Below are positions 22,863-29,345 of a DNA stretch of 33,192 nt, in pieces. Numbering within the stretch: the stretch's first letter is position 1; every line of letters begins with the position of its first letter. The position numbers were made by a program, and so were the translations under genes. Under the pieces are notes generated by a model. That model was not told the DNA's origin, did not search any database, and saw only the letters and a list, made by a program, of their open reading frames with translations. The DNA comes from an uncultured Lachnospiraceae bacterium (GTDB lineage Bacteria; Bacillota; Clostridia; Lachnospirales; Lachnospiraceae): assembly GCA_949155905.1 (NCBI GenBank), contig CASCWU010000037.1:1-33192 (forward strand). The letters run 5' to 3'.

Positions 22863-23333
22863 TTAGGCAGGACGTACGGCGATCTCAAACAAAGAGTTTA
22901 GCAGCAGCCAGTTGGCACGAAATGGTTTCATCAGGCTCCAATAGCCTGCTCCCATCAAACCATATTCCGGGATTAGACGGAGCTTGGCCTGGATGCTGCG
23001 GACATCCTCGAACCAGACAATGTGAGCAATTCCATCTACGGTGTATTCATAAAATGGAGACTGGGCAATTTCGTCAAATTGAATGTCTGCCCGGTGCAAG
23101 GCAGCTCGCCGGACTGCCTCGACGTTGCTGATATTAGAGGCAGCAGTTACACCCCGCTCATAAGGCAGCGCCCAGTCATAGGCATAATTAGGAATGCCGA
23201 GGTTGATTTTGTTTCTTGGAATAGCTGTGACAGCATAATCAAGGACAGCGCGGACACGGTTGATGGGGGCAACTGCCATAGGTGGGCCGTATGTATAACC
23301 CCATGCAGGATATAGGTTAAGAGAACCCCGCAT
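22863..23333 (-). pseudogene. C-terminal part of a GH18 spore cortex hydrolase (YaaH/SleL type), split by the integrated element
   Basis: On the minus strand the codons from 23303 downward read WGYTYGPPMAVAPINRVRAV, LGIPNYAYDWALPYERG and GYWSLMKPFRANWLLLNSLF. This is the closing third of the YaaH/SleL/YdhD group of N-acetylglucosaminidases that act on spore cortex. Family members carry Y-E-W-G-Y-T-Y-G at the first position, and the match breaks exactly before the Trp. The upstream residues (MRGSLNLYPA) come from other DNA. The catalytic DxxDxE motif and LysM repeats belong to the missing N-terminal part. A serine recombinase gene begins 21 bp beyond, so the gene was cut by site-specific integration; the other part should lie past the right edge of the window. 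Confidence 0.8.
23300..23306. other. Inferred attachment-site junction of the integrated element
   Basis: Homology to GH18 proteins ends between the Trp codon (23301-23303) and the next codon. The crossover core therefore lies in or next to ACCCCATG at 23298-23305. Only one end of the element is in view, so the core cannot be confirmed by its direct repeat. Confidence 0.45.
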
Positions 23334-23345
23334 AAATAGCGGGGT
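23325..23345 (-). terminator. Hairpin after the integrase gene
   Basis: ACCCCGC (23325-23331) and GCGGGGT (23339-23345) form a perfect 7-bp stem with a 7-nt loop, eight bases past the integrase stop. On the minus strand it is followed by TCTCTT, a weak U-tract. It is the only feature between the integrase and the attachment junction. Confidence 0.6.
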
Positions 23346-23353
23346 GGAAGAAT

Positions 23354-24934
23354 TTAAGAAGGAAGGCGCGGTGATACGGAGAGCGTAAAGTTGATGTTAT
23401 TCCGGCTGCCGCGCCGGTTCTTTTCTGTCTTTGAGTAGTCGATTCGTTCGATAACTTCCTTCAGGAGTTGGTTCTTTTCGGCAGCAGAGGAGAGGCTGTC
23501 ATAGACATCCAGCAGGTGTTGAATACGGGGAAAAAATTGGTTTCTGGTGTTTTGCGATGCCTCTAGCTTCCGGATCTTCCTCTGGAGGAAATCCCGACGC
23601 TCCTTTAAAGCATCCATTTTTCCAGAAAGAACCTGACGTCGCTGCAGGAACTCCTCCGAAGTGTATATTCCTTGTTCCAACAACGTATAAGTGCGATCCA
23701 TCTGGTTCTGGAGAGTGGCCAGCTCGTCTTCGGCTTCCTTTAGGCCAGCTTGGAAAAGCGACAAATCGCTTTTTACGTGATCGGGAAGCTCCCCAGCTTC
23801 AAACAGATATTGGTTTCCCCAGTCCGCCAGGAGGGAAAGAAGGTGCTGCTCCACCAAGTCAATCGGGGCAGCAACAGTATCACAGTGCCGGTTCGGGCAT
23901 TTTAATGTCGCATACCGGGTGTGGCTGTTCGGTCCCAGGCGTGTCATAAGCTGCCCGCATTTCTGGCAGTAAACCAACCCAGAAAGCGGGTTCTGTAAAA
24001 TCTTTTTATGCTGCACCGGGGCAATCGTGCGCTCCTTTAGCAGCCGCTGGGCCAGGTAAAAGGTTTCCTCGTCTATCAGAGCTTCGTGCAGGCCGTTTAC
24101 CAGGATAAATTCCGCTGCATTTGGCCGGGACTTCGTGATTTGACCGTTTTTGATGGTCTTTTCTTCTTTACGCCGTCCCCAGCAGATCTTTCCGATATAG
24201 GTAGGATTTTTCAGGATATCTCGGATGGAGGCACGGCTCCATCCAGCCGACCGGACGGGCTTGATTCCGATAGAATCCAGATAAGAAGCAATACTGTCGC
24301 TTCCAAGCCGTTCCCAGTGGCCGGTTTCGGTTTCCAGGCCCTTTGTATAAAGTGAAAAAATCATCTGGACTACCTTTGCCTGTTCTGGATGGGGGCGCAG
24401 GGAGTAACCGCGTTCTTGCTCCAGTTTGTACCGCTCATAGCCATAGGGAGGCGTAGGGGAAATATATTTGCCCTGTTTGATGGATAAAACCCGTCCACGC
24501 TGGATGCGCCGGTTGATCATCTTATATTCCCGTCTGGCGGTAAACAGTCCGTACTCAAAATATTCCTCGTCAAATTCGTTATCCGGATCGTAGGTTTTAT
24601 TTGGGGTAATGATTTTCGTCCCAGTGATGGAGAAGGTTCTGGCAATGATACCCTGGTCAATGGTATCGCCGCGCGCCAACCGCTCTACATCCATACAGAA
24701 AACGCCGCTCCAGGTGCCGTCCTCGATATCGGACAGGAGCTGCTGCACCATAGGGCGGCCAGAGATGGACTCCCCAGAGACGACCTCTTCATAGAAGCGT
24801 TCAATCGGTTTTTGGAGCTGCCGTGAGAGGGCGGTAAGGATTTCGCGGTGGCGATCCAAAGTGCTGCCGGAGGAGTGGCGCTCCTGCTCGAGATCGACAC
24901 GGCTTTTTCTAAGGTAAGCACAGTAGTGTTCCAT
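23354..24934 (-). CDS. Large serine recombinase (site-specific integrase)
   Basis: A 526-residue serine integrase. The resolvase domain starts YCAYLRKSRVDLEQE with catalytic Ser11, followed by GSTLDRHREIL, YEEVVSGESISGRP and the DVERLARGDTIDQG motif. The recombinase domain has PYGYERY and WSRASIRDILKNPTYIGKI. A zinc ribbon (LVYCQKCGQLMTRLGPN, CPNRHCD) and a long coiled coil (about 385-470) complete the fold. It starts at ATG 24934 behind GGAGGCG. The family integrates phages and ICEs at specific sites and needs a separate directionality factor for excision; none is recognisable here. The gene lies at the element's end with its attachment site just downstream. Confidence 0.92.
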   Translation of the reverse strand: MEHYCAYLRKSRVDLEQERHSSGSTLDRHREILTALSRQLQKPIERFYEEVVSGESISGRPMVQQLLSDIEDGTWSGVFCMDVERLARGDTIDQGIIARTFSITGTKIITPNKTYDPDNEFDEEYFEYGLFTARREYKMINRRIQRGRVLSIKQGKYISPTPPYGYERYKLEQERGYSLRPHPEQAKVVQMIFSLYTKGLETETGHWERLGSDSIASYLDSIGIKPVRSAGWSRASIRDILKNPTYIGKICWGRRKEEKTIKNGQITKSRPNAAEFILVNGLHEALIDEETFYLAQRLLKERTIAPVQHKKILQNPLSGLVYCQKCGQLMTRLGPNSHTRYATLKCPNRHCDTVAAPIDLVEQHLLSLLADWGNQYLFEAGELPDHVKSDLSLFQAGLKEAEDELATLQNQMDRTYTLLEQGIYTSEEFLQRRQVLSGKMDALKERRDFLQRKIRKLEASQNTRNQFFPRIQHLLDVYDSLSSAAEKNQLLKEVIERIDYSKTEKNRRGSRNNINFTLSVSPRLPS

Positions 24935-24960
24935 GAGAGAACGCCTCCAATCGAATTCTT

Positions 24961-25518
24961 TTAAAGCAGATTGTAAAAAATCTCATCCAGCGGGATAGAA
25001 AAATTATCATAAAGAGATATCGGAACAATGGTTTTGCAAAGCTCTTTTTCTTTTTCAGTCATATCTTCCTCTGGTAGCCGGTAAATCTCCTCTAAGCGGT
25101 ATTCCCCATCTACTAGCAGATACACTTCAATGTTTTGTAAAACCGGATCGACAATCCAATATTCCCTCACTCCTACACGTTCGTAGAGGTCTTTTTTGTA
25201 TCCTCTGTCATTCTTTGCTGTGCTGGGGGAAAGAACCTCTACAATCAGATCTGGTGCGCCATGGATTCCGTTCTTCTGGATGATGCTTTTATTACAGACA
25301 ATCATAGCATCCGGGATAACCCGATCTTCTTCTGTAAGGAAAACGTCTACACCATCATGGAATGTGATACAGGTTTTTCCCTTCAGGTAAACACGGAACG
25401 CATGGTAAATATTCCCTGATATTTGGCTGTGATTCACAGATGGGCTGGACATCATAAAAATTTTTCCGTTCAGCAGCTCCTCCCGTGGCTCTTCCTGATA
25501 GGCGAGGTTTGTATTCAT
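24961..25518 (-). CDS. Uma2-family PD-(D/E)XK nuclease-fold protein (DUF820)
   Basis: A 185-residue protein with the Uma2/DUF820 core: EELLNGKIFMMSSPSVNHSQ at the N-terminus, DVFLTEEDRVIPDAMIVC (catalytic Asp in PDAMIV), then GAPDLIVEVLSPSTAKNDRG (E-V-x-S core), YKKDLYERVGVREYWIVDP and a beta-rich end. The fold is nuclease-like, but the biological role of the family is not established. It starts behind AGAAAGGAG and lies 26 bp upstream of the integrase on the same strand, probably in one transcript. Confidence 0.85.
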   Translation of the reverse strand: MNTNLAYQEEPREELLNGKIFMMSSPSVNHSQISGNIYHAFRVYLKGKTCITFHDGVDVFLTEEDRVIPDAMIVCNKSIIQKNGIHGAPDLIVEVLSPSTAKNDRGYKKDLYERVGVREYWIVDPVLQNIEVYLLVDGEYRLEEIYRLPEEDMTEKEKELCKTIVPISLYDNFSIPLDEIFYNLL

Positions 25519-25589
25519 AGATTTTTCTCCTTTCTAAGACAAAGATCTGGTTCGCTTATTTGCGTTTCCGCTTCTGGTTTCGATGAGGT

Positions 25590-25664
25590 TTACAGTCCAA
25601 GTAGATCGGAGTGTGTGCCAGTATGTTCTACTCTCACATCAAGCATGTTCAGTTCTCCATCAAT
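25590..25664 (-). pseudogene. Stub of a YafQ/RelE-family toxin C-terminus
   Basis: A short frame after an in-frame TGA reads IDGELNMLDVRVEHTGTHSD then LLGL. The 'L-x-x-x-RTGTHSDLF' ending is characteristic of YafQ/RelE mRNA interferases. No start codon or N-terminal part exists. It overlaps the end of the DUF2442 gene, which itself carries an antitoxin-like tail. It is most easily read as debris of a RelBE-type pair after an internal deletion. Confidence 0.5.
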
Positions 25665-26017
25665 TCAGCAAATAAAGCCTCTGTACTGCCAGTAAAGAGA
25701 GTGCCGCCGCCATTCTCCAATTCCTCAATAGAGGCGATAGTTTCTGCGTTTGGCTTTTCCTCTGTCGGCTCCTTTTCTTTGATAGGTTTGCTCAAATAAT
25801 ATAAATCATCTGGGCAGACATCCTGTCCGTTTATCCATTCAATAGTATTTCCTGCTATATGGACTGTTTTAAAGATAGTTTTATCTTTTAGTTGCCCGAA
25901 CCAGTCTCCGACCATAAGAGGGGTTGCATCAAAAATCCTGATTTCCCCATTATCAAAAAAGATGGAAAGCTGGTAATTCTCTAATGGCGTAACACGGATT
26001 GGCTTTGGTCTTAACAT
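25649..26017 (-). CDS. DUF2442 protein with an antitoxin-like C-terminal tail
   Basis: Residues 1-78 of 122 match the DUF2442 fold (IRVTPLENYQLSIFFDNGEI, FDATPLMVG, IEWINGQDVCPDDLYYLS), which usually ends about there. A Glu-rich linker (KEKEPTEEKP) leads to NAETIASIEELENGGGTLF and GSTEALFAELMEN, wording close to the C-terminal toxin-binding segment of RelB/DinJ antitoxins. A toxin C-terminal stub follows directly downstream. The gene starts behind AAAGGAGGA and follows the DUF4160 gene by 13 bp. DUF4160-DUF2442 pairs recur together and have been suggested to be toxin-antitoxin-like; this is inference. Confidence 0.75.
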   Translation of the reverse strand: MLRPKPIRVTPLENYQLSIFFDNGEIRIFDATPLMVGDWFGQLKDKTIFKTVHIAGNTIEWINGQDVCPDDLYYLSKPIKEKEPTEEKPNAETIASIEELENGGGTLFTGSTEALFAELMEN

Positions 26018-26030
26018 AGGAATCCTCCTT

Positions 26031-26297
26031 TTATTGTAGCGGCTGAATTTTAAAAAATTCTTCTCCTGATTGCAATAGTGTCCAATTTGCCTTTAATTCA
26101 TCTTCATGCAGCGCGATCCAGGCTTCTACGAGTTTTCGTTGTTTACGAGGAAGTTCGCCCTCAATTAAATGGCCGTCAAGACTATACACAGCCTCAAACT
26201 CCCCGTATTCTGCATGAACATGGGGCATGTTATGTTTACCTCCAAGTTCTCTATACATTTTTATCAGGATTCCATAAAACATACTTAGTGTAGGCAT
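26031..26297 (-). CDS. DUF4160 domain protein
   Basis: An 88-residue protein with the DUF4160 core: FYGILIKMYRELGGKHNMPH, VHAEYGEFEAVYSL, and the helical end LPRKQRKLVEAWIALHEDEL followed by ANW. The conserved H-x-P-H-x-H-A-x-Y segment is intact apart from one exchange (KHNMPHVHAEY). It starts at ATG 26297 behind AAGGAGC and is followed by the DUF2442 gene, its usual companion. No catalytic activity is established for the family. Confidence 0.8.
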   Translation of the reverse strand: MPTLSMFYGILIKMYRELGGKHNMPHVHAEYGEFEAVYSLDGHLIEGELPRKQRKLVEAWIALHEDELKANWTLLQSGEEFFKIQPLQ

Positions 26298-26334
26298 TTC
26301 GTCAGCTCCTTAAAAATTTTCATCATTCACAAAT

Positions 26335-26445
26335 TTACTTTACATCACTTTGGAAAGCGACGGCCTTTCCTAAAACATGAAACTTGTCAAGCTCCTCATT
26401 TGTAAAAATCATATCTTCATACGCTGGGTTCTCTGCTTTAAATTT
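26335..26445 (-). pseudogene. C-terminal stub of a LexA/S24-like regulator
   Basis: The minus strand reads KFKAENPAYEDMIFTNEELD, KFHVLGKAVAFQSDVK, then stop. A TAG lies immediately upstream in frame and there is no start. The 'xLGKVVAFQSD' ending is like that of S24-peptidase phage repressors. It does not match the end of the intact repressor at 27254-28006, so it comes from a second, lost repressor. The gap 26298-26500 holds nothing else. Confidence 0.55.
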
Positions 26446-26500
26446 CTAATACACCCCCTACTTCAGTATTCCGGATCGGAAGCAGGAGGTGTTATGACAA

Positions 26501-27178
26501 TTATCTTACTTTTATATTCAATACATTTTTCCCCATAGTAAATTGTAGTATTAACTCATCCTCCGAAGATGCCACATTATCTGGAATTGTAAAAATAACA
26601 TCGCCTTCTTTACTGGATAATGGATTTAAGGTTTCATCATATAAAGATCTGCTATAGCCTAAAAGCTGTATGGAACTAAATTCATATCCATCTCCATATA
26701 AAATCTTAGTACGAATATCATCAGATAAGGAGAAGCTTGGAAGAAAGGTATCTGCTGCTTTTCCATTATTTGTAATAGATAAAGAAACAACAAAGTATTT
26801 ATTTCCCTCATCAGGAGAAAAAGAACCATATCCATCAGGGATGGAATCAACAGTATCTGTGGCAGTAGCAGTGATAGACCAATCGCCTAATGTACCCTCT
26901 GTACCTATTTCAATAACTTCGTCATTTGATTCTGGCTTGGTGTCATCTGTATTTGTGTCATCTTCCGTTGGAGTATCAGGCTCATTGTTTTCTTGCTGTT
27001 GTTGAGCAGCATCTTCTAATTGAGCCTTTAGATCGGCGTTTTCCTGTTCCAACTTTTCAATCTGGCTTTTTAATTTTTCAACTTCGGCAGAATCCGTAGA
27101 AGCTGCTGGAGTTGAAGAGGAGCAGCCTGCCAAAGTAAAGGTGGCCAGTGCTATAAGTAATATAATTTTCTTTTTCAT
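26501..27178 (-). CDS. Lipoprotein with a coiled coil and DUF4352/DUF5067-like domain
   Basis: The start at 27178 follows AGGGAGGA and gives 225 residues. The signal peptide KKKIILLIALATFTLAGCSS has a good lipobox (LAGC, Cys19). A coiled coil (VEKLKSQIEKLEQENADLKA) and a Gln/Asn/Asp/Thr-rich linker follow. A C-terminal beta domain (TEGTLGDWSITATATDTVDS, KYFVVSLSITNNG, VIFTIPD) resembles the DUF4352/DUF5067 immunoglobulin-like group of extracellular lipoproteins. Next to the repressor on the same strand, it is probably expressed from the prophage and could alter the host surface (lysogenic conversion), for example to exclude other phages. That role is inference. Confidence 0.78.
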   Translation of the reverse strand: MKKKIILLIALATFTLAGCSSSTPAASTDSAEVEKLKSQIEKLEQENADLKAQLEDAAQQQQENNEPDTPTEDDTNTDDTKPESNDEVIEIGTEGTLGDWSITATATDTVDSIPDGYGSFSPDEGNKYFVVSLSITNNGKAADTFLPSFSLSDDIRTKILYGDGYEFSSIQLLGYSRSLYDETLNPLSSKEGDVIFTIPDNVASSEDELILQFTMGKNVLNIKVR

Positions 27179-27253
27179 AAGAAAATCCTCCCTTGTAACA
27201 TAATTTTTATTAAATCGCTGAAGCGGTTTAATCATCAATTTACTTTTTCGTGC

Positions 27254-28006
27254 TTAATCCTCTGCTTTCCCAAGCACCCTACCCAATACGGTAATAATAT
27301 CACCATCAGCAATAAGGCCAGGGTAGTCAGGGTTTAAAGAAATAAGTCCGGCTTCCCCCACTTTTTTAATATAAATGCTATTAGCTTTTTGGAATATTCC
27401 TATATCCCCTACAGATAGATGTTCGGATTTTTGTACGTATACAATATCTCCATCATAGTATTCCGGTTCCATAGAAGCACCACTTACACCAATAACATAA
27501 TCGGCATTTTCATTTATATCATTTTCTGGATATGATTTGGTTCCGGCAGTCATACCAGAAAACTCCACACTGGTTCCGGCAGCAGCTATCTTTCCGTAGT
27601 AGGCAAATATGCGCTTTGGGATAAATCCCCTTTCCAGTTCTTTGATTCTTTCGTCTTTCTCTTGAATTTGCTGTGCAATAGCATATTCCCTATCCAGTAC
27701 TGTATCAACCACGCTGGCTCCGTTCGGGGAATGGGTGGAGATGAAGCGGTATTTTTTGATTATATTTTCAAATTCTTCCGGGCTTGCTTCATTCTCATAT
27801 AGTTCCCTTGTTTCATCCTGAAATAGGTAATTAGCGTCACAATGAAGAATATCAAATAAATCATATAGAAGAGTTGCTCTAGGAGAATTAACATCTGTTT
27901 CCCAGTTTCCTATTGCTCCCTTGCTTACATTTAGCATTTCAGCAAGTTGGGGCTGAGTAATTCCAAGAGATTCTCTTTTTTCCTTTAGTCTTGTTCCAAA
28001 ACTCAT
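27254..28006 (-). CDS. Phage repressor, XRE HTH plus S24 (LexA-like) peptidase
   Basis: The 250-residue repressor starts at 28006 behind a perfect AAAGGAGGTG. The HTH is LKEKRESLGITQPQLAEMLN then VSKGAIGNWETDVNSP (about 6-42). The C-terminal S24 domain has the cleavage-type Ala-Gly/Ala region (AAAGTSVEFSG), nucleophile Ser in GVSGASMEPEYYDGDIVYV, and the general-base Lys in SIYIKKVGE. RecA-stimulated self-cleavage would allow SOS induction. It faces the Cro-like gene across a gap with opposing promoters and repeated CTGAGA half-sites, the classical immunity-switch layout. Confidence 0.92.
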   Translation of the reverse strand: MSFGTRLKEKRESLGITQPQLAEMLNVSKGAIGNWETDVNSPRATLLYDLFDILHCDANYLFQDETRELYENEASPEEFENIIKKYRFISTHSPNGASVVDTVLDREYAIAQQIQEKDERIKELERGFIPKRIFAYYGKIAAAGTSVEFSGMTAGTKSYPENDINENADYVIGVSGASMEPEYYDGDIVYVQKSEHLSVGDIGIFQKANSIYIKKVGEAGLISLNPDYPGLIADGDIITVLGRVLGKAED

Positions 28007-28028
28007 GTTGCACCTCCTTTGTATTAGA

Positions 28029-28057
28029 ATGATACTATAAAAAACTGAGAACGTCAA
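28029..28057 (-). promoter_or_regulatory. Repressor-gene promoter
   Basis: On the minus strand TTGACG (28057-28052) and TATCAT (28034-28029) are spaced by 17 bp. One CTGAGA half-site (28045-28050) lies inside the spacer, which indicates autoregulation. Confidence 0.75.
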
Positions 28058-28144
28058 TATAAAAAAACAAAAAAACTGAGAAAAAGTTGTTGACATCTCA
28101 GAAAAACTATGATATATTAAATAAAAATCTCAGAAAAACTGAGA
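28045..28144. promoter_or_regulatory. Repressor/Cro operator region with five CTGAGA half-sites
   Basis: Half-sites CTGAGA or its complement TCTCAG lie at 28045, 28076, 28096, 28128 and 28139. TCTCAGAAAAACTGAGA (28128-28144) is a full dyad with a 5-bp centre; TCTCAGAAAAACTATGA (28096-28112) is a degraded copy filling the spacer of the rightward promoter. The AAAAA centre is shared between copies. Confidence 0.82.
28090..28118 (+). promoter_or_regulatory. Early rightward promoter of the element
   Basis: TTGACA (28090-28095) and TATATT (28113-28118) have a spacer of exactly 17 bp that is itself an operator. Occupation by the repressor would block polymerase directly. Confidence 0.8.
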
Positions 28145-28164
28145 AATGAAAGAAGGAAGCCATA

Positions 28165-28398
28165 TTGACTATAGCGGAGGCAAATGAGCCAATCGCAACT
28201 GGCATTAAAGTTATAATTGCGGAAACAGGGCTTAAAAATCTGCATGTGGCTAAAAAGGCTGGGTTCACTCCACAGGAATTAAGTGATATGTTTAATGGTC
28301 GCCGACTGATAAAGGCTTGCGATATCCCTAAATTCGCTCATGTTCTGGGAGTAAAAACGGATGATATTTATGCCGCAGGAAGAAAAGGAGGGAGGTGA
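28165..28398 (+). CDS. Cro-like small DNA-binding protein
   Basis: A 77-residue protein from TTG 28165 with AGAAGGA upstream. The helical arrangement is IATGIKVIIAETGLKNLHVA, KKAGFTPQELSDMFNGRRLI, KACDIPKFAHVLGVKTDDIY, which fits a five-helix XRE/Cro fold with FTPQELSDMF as the likely recognition region. It is the first gene from the rightward promoter, divergent from the S24 repressor. Its last codons form the ribosome binding site of the next gene (GGGAGGTGA). Confidence 0.78.
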   Translation: MTIAEANEPIATGIKVIIAETGLKNLHVAKKAGFTPQELSDMFNGRRLIKACDIPKFAHVLGVKTDDIYAAGRKGGR

Positions 28399-28413
28399 GA
28401 GGGTGGCGAAGCC
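28386..28413 (+). repeat. Recurrent stop/ribosome-binding-site/GTG junction, copy 1
   Basis: The 28 bp from AGGAGGGAGGTGAGAGGGTG to GCGAAGCC recur at 29003-29030 with one mismatch; a shorter form is at 29659-29676. The stop codon of the upstream gene (TGA, 28396-28398) lies inside the Shine-Dalgarno sequence of the downstream gene. Confidence 0.8.
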
Positions 28414-28549
28414 AGAACGGGAGCAAACGACTATCCGCCTCCCGGCAGAGTTGAAAGAAAGGCTCCAGCGGGAGGCGGCAGAGAAGGGAATAAGCTTAAA
28501 TGCGTTTGTACTTATGCTCTTGAACGAGGCGAAAAATCGTTCAGACTGA
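28403..28549 (+). CDS. Ribbon-helix-helix (Arc-like) protein, 48 aa
   Basis: Starting at GTG 28403 just after GGAGGTGA, the protein reads VAKPEREQTTIRLPAELKER then LQREAAEKGISLNAFVLMLL. The beta strand TTIRLP and two helices are typical of Arc/MetJ-type dimeric repressors. It belongs to the plus-strand subtype with the 'G-[IV]-S-x-N-x-[LF]-[IV]' second helix seen again at 28845 and 32635. Its last 38 bp overlap the minus-strand RHH gene 28512-28706. Confidence 0.75.
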   Translation: MAKPEREQTTIRLPAELKERLQREAAEKGISLNAFVLMLLNEAKNRSD

Positions 28550-28706
28550 TTTCGCCGTGTTCTTTTTGAAAGGCAGCAATATGGGCAAGAATAAGCTGTT
28601 CAATTTCTTTATTCGCAGAACGTCCATTATATTCTGCAATATACTTTAATTTGTCCATTGTTGCTGTAGGAATACGTAGTGCATAGTGAGGTAGTTTTGA
28701 TGGCAT
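28512..28706 (-). CDS. Ribbon-helix-helix (Arc-like) protein, 64 aa
   Basis: Starting at 28706 behind AAAGGAG, it reads KLPHYALRIPTATMDKLKYI then AEYNGRSANKEIEQLILAHI and AAFQKEHGEISL. The strand ALRIP and helices fit the RHH fold; the 'R-S-x-N-x-x-[IL]-E-x-L-I ... EHG-x-I' ending defines a second subtype shared with the genes at 32408 and 32759. It converges on, and overlaps, the RHH gene 28403-28549. Its upstream side faces direct GACAAC repeats that are probably its operators. Confidence 0.78.
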   Translation of the reverse strand: MPSKLPHYALRIPTATMDKLKYIAEYNGRSANKEIEQLILAHIAAFQKEHGEISLNDFSPRSRA

Positions 28707-28773
28707 AAAATCACACTCCTTTAGTTGTCATTGTGTTGTCATTATAACACCACAATTAAATTTGAAAAAGGAC

Positions 28774-28802
28774 TTGACAACAGAGTGGCAACACCTTATA
28801 AT
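28774..28802 (+). promoter_or_regulatory. Promoter with operator in its spacer
   Basis: A perfect TTGACA (28774-28779), 17 bp, and a perfect TATAAT (28797-28802) lie between the divergent RHH genes. The spacer is part of the repeat described at 28776-28827. Confidence 0.8.
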
Positions 28803-28827
28803 AAATGACAACAAGGTGGCAACACCT
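28776..28827. promoter_or_regulatory. GACAAC direct repeats, probable RHH operators
   Basis: GACAACAGAGTGGCAACACC (from 28776) recurs as GACAACAAGGTGGCAACACC (from 28807), 31 bp or three helical turns apart. On the other side, complementary copies GTTGTC at 28717 and 28728 flank the minus-strand RHH start. Tandem short sites on one helix face suit cooperative RHH binding. Confidence 0.7.
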
Positions 28828-28844
28828 AGAAAGGAGTAGAAGGA

Positions 28845-29015
28845 TTGAAGGATAGAGTAAGAGCTGGTCTGCGTATTCCGTATGAATTGAATACATGGCT
28901 TATATTACAGGCTGAAAAAATGGGAGTGTCAAAAAATGCACTGATTCTGCAAATTCTTGGAGAATGGGTGAAGCGAACGGGGGCGGAGGAAGAGCGAGAA
29001 ATAGGAGGGAGGTGA
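28845..29015 (+). CDS. Ribbon-helix-helix protein, 56 aa
   Basis: TTG 28845 follows AAGGAG (28831-28836). The product reads KDRVRAGLRIPYELNTWLIL, QAEKMGVSKNALILQILGEW, VKRTGAEEEREIGGR. The strand AGLRIP and the helix MGVSKNALI match the plus-strand RHH subtype (compare TGLRIP and MGVSINQLI at 32635). It is transcribed from the promoter at 28774. Its stop lies in the ribosome binding site of the next gene. Confidence 0.75.
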   Translation: MKDRVRAGLRIPYELNTWLILQAEKMGVSKNALILQILGEWVKRTGAEEEREIGGR

Positions 29016-29030
29016 GAGGGTGGTGAAGCC
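29003..29030 (+). repeat. Recurrent stop/ribosome-binding-site/GTG junction, copy 2
   Basis: It is 27 of 28 bp identical to 28386-28413. Again the upstream stop (TGA, 29013-29015) is part of the ribosome binding site of the gene that starts at GTG 29020. Confidence 0.8.
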
Positions 29031-29166
29031 GGATAAAAAGGAAAGGCTTGAAAACATTTTGCTGGAATATATAGAACATCATACCAAAGACGCACAGCCG
29101 GAGATTGTGGTAACAATTCCAGCTGTGGTTATGGCACTTGTTGAACTTTGGAAGATCGATGCTTAG
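29020..29166 (+). CDS. Small hypothetical phage protein, 48 aa
   Basis: From GTG 29020, translationally coupled to the gene upstream, the product reads VVKPDKKERLENILLEYIEH then HTKDAQPEIVVTIPAVVMAL and VELWKIDA. It is probably helical at both ends with a short strand (EIVVTIP). I recognise no family. It shares its start region with the RHH gene at 28403 but not its body. Its stop overlaps that of the convergent gene 29163-29324. Confidence 0.6.
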   Translation: MVKPDKKERLENILLEYIEHHTKDAQPEIVVTIPAVVMALVELWKIDA

Positions 29167-29324
29167 TTTTTCTCTTCGTTCAACTCACATAGTTTGTCAT
29201 AGACTTGTTGCATGAAATTAGCAACAGCTTTACCGTTTGCCTCACTTGCGGAATGGTCCCAACTTTGCATTTTGGCAACTGTAATTTCTTTGACATATTC
29301 GAGCAAAACAGAATTATCAACCAT
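29163..29324 (-). CDS. Small hypothetical phage protein, 53 aa
   Basis: Starting at 29324 behind AAAGGAGAATG, it reads VDNSVLLEYVKEITVAKMQS then WDHSASEANGKAVANFMQQV and YDKLCELNEEKN. It is a single helical hairpin with a Trp at its turn. Short proteins of this form occur in Firmicute prophages without known function. It is divergent from the XRE gene at 29431, with the hairpin element 29346-29376 between them. Confidence 0.65.
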   Translation of the reverse strand: MVDNSVLLEYVKEITVAKMQSWDHSASEANGKAVANFMQQVYDKLCELNEEKN

Positions 29325-29345
29325 AATAATTCATTCTCCTTTCTA

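Noticed and set aside
22805-23131. Plus-strand frame opposite the GH18 fragment
   Set aside because: It begins inside the terminator-like inverted repeat and has no family features, whereas the minus strand reads clear GH18 sequence.
28361-28549. RHH protein starting at ATG 28361
   Set aside because: That start overlaps the Cro-like gene and lacks a ribosome binding site. GTG 28403 follows GGAGGTGA and matches the related junction at 29020.
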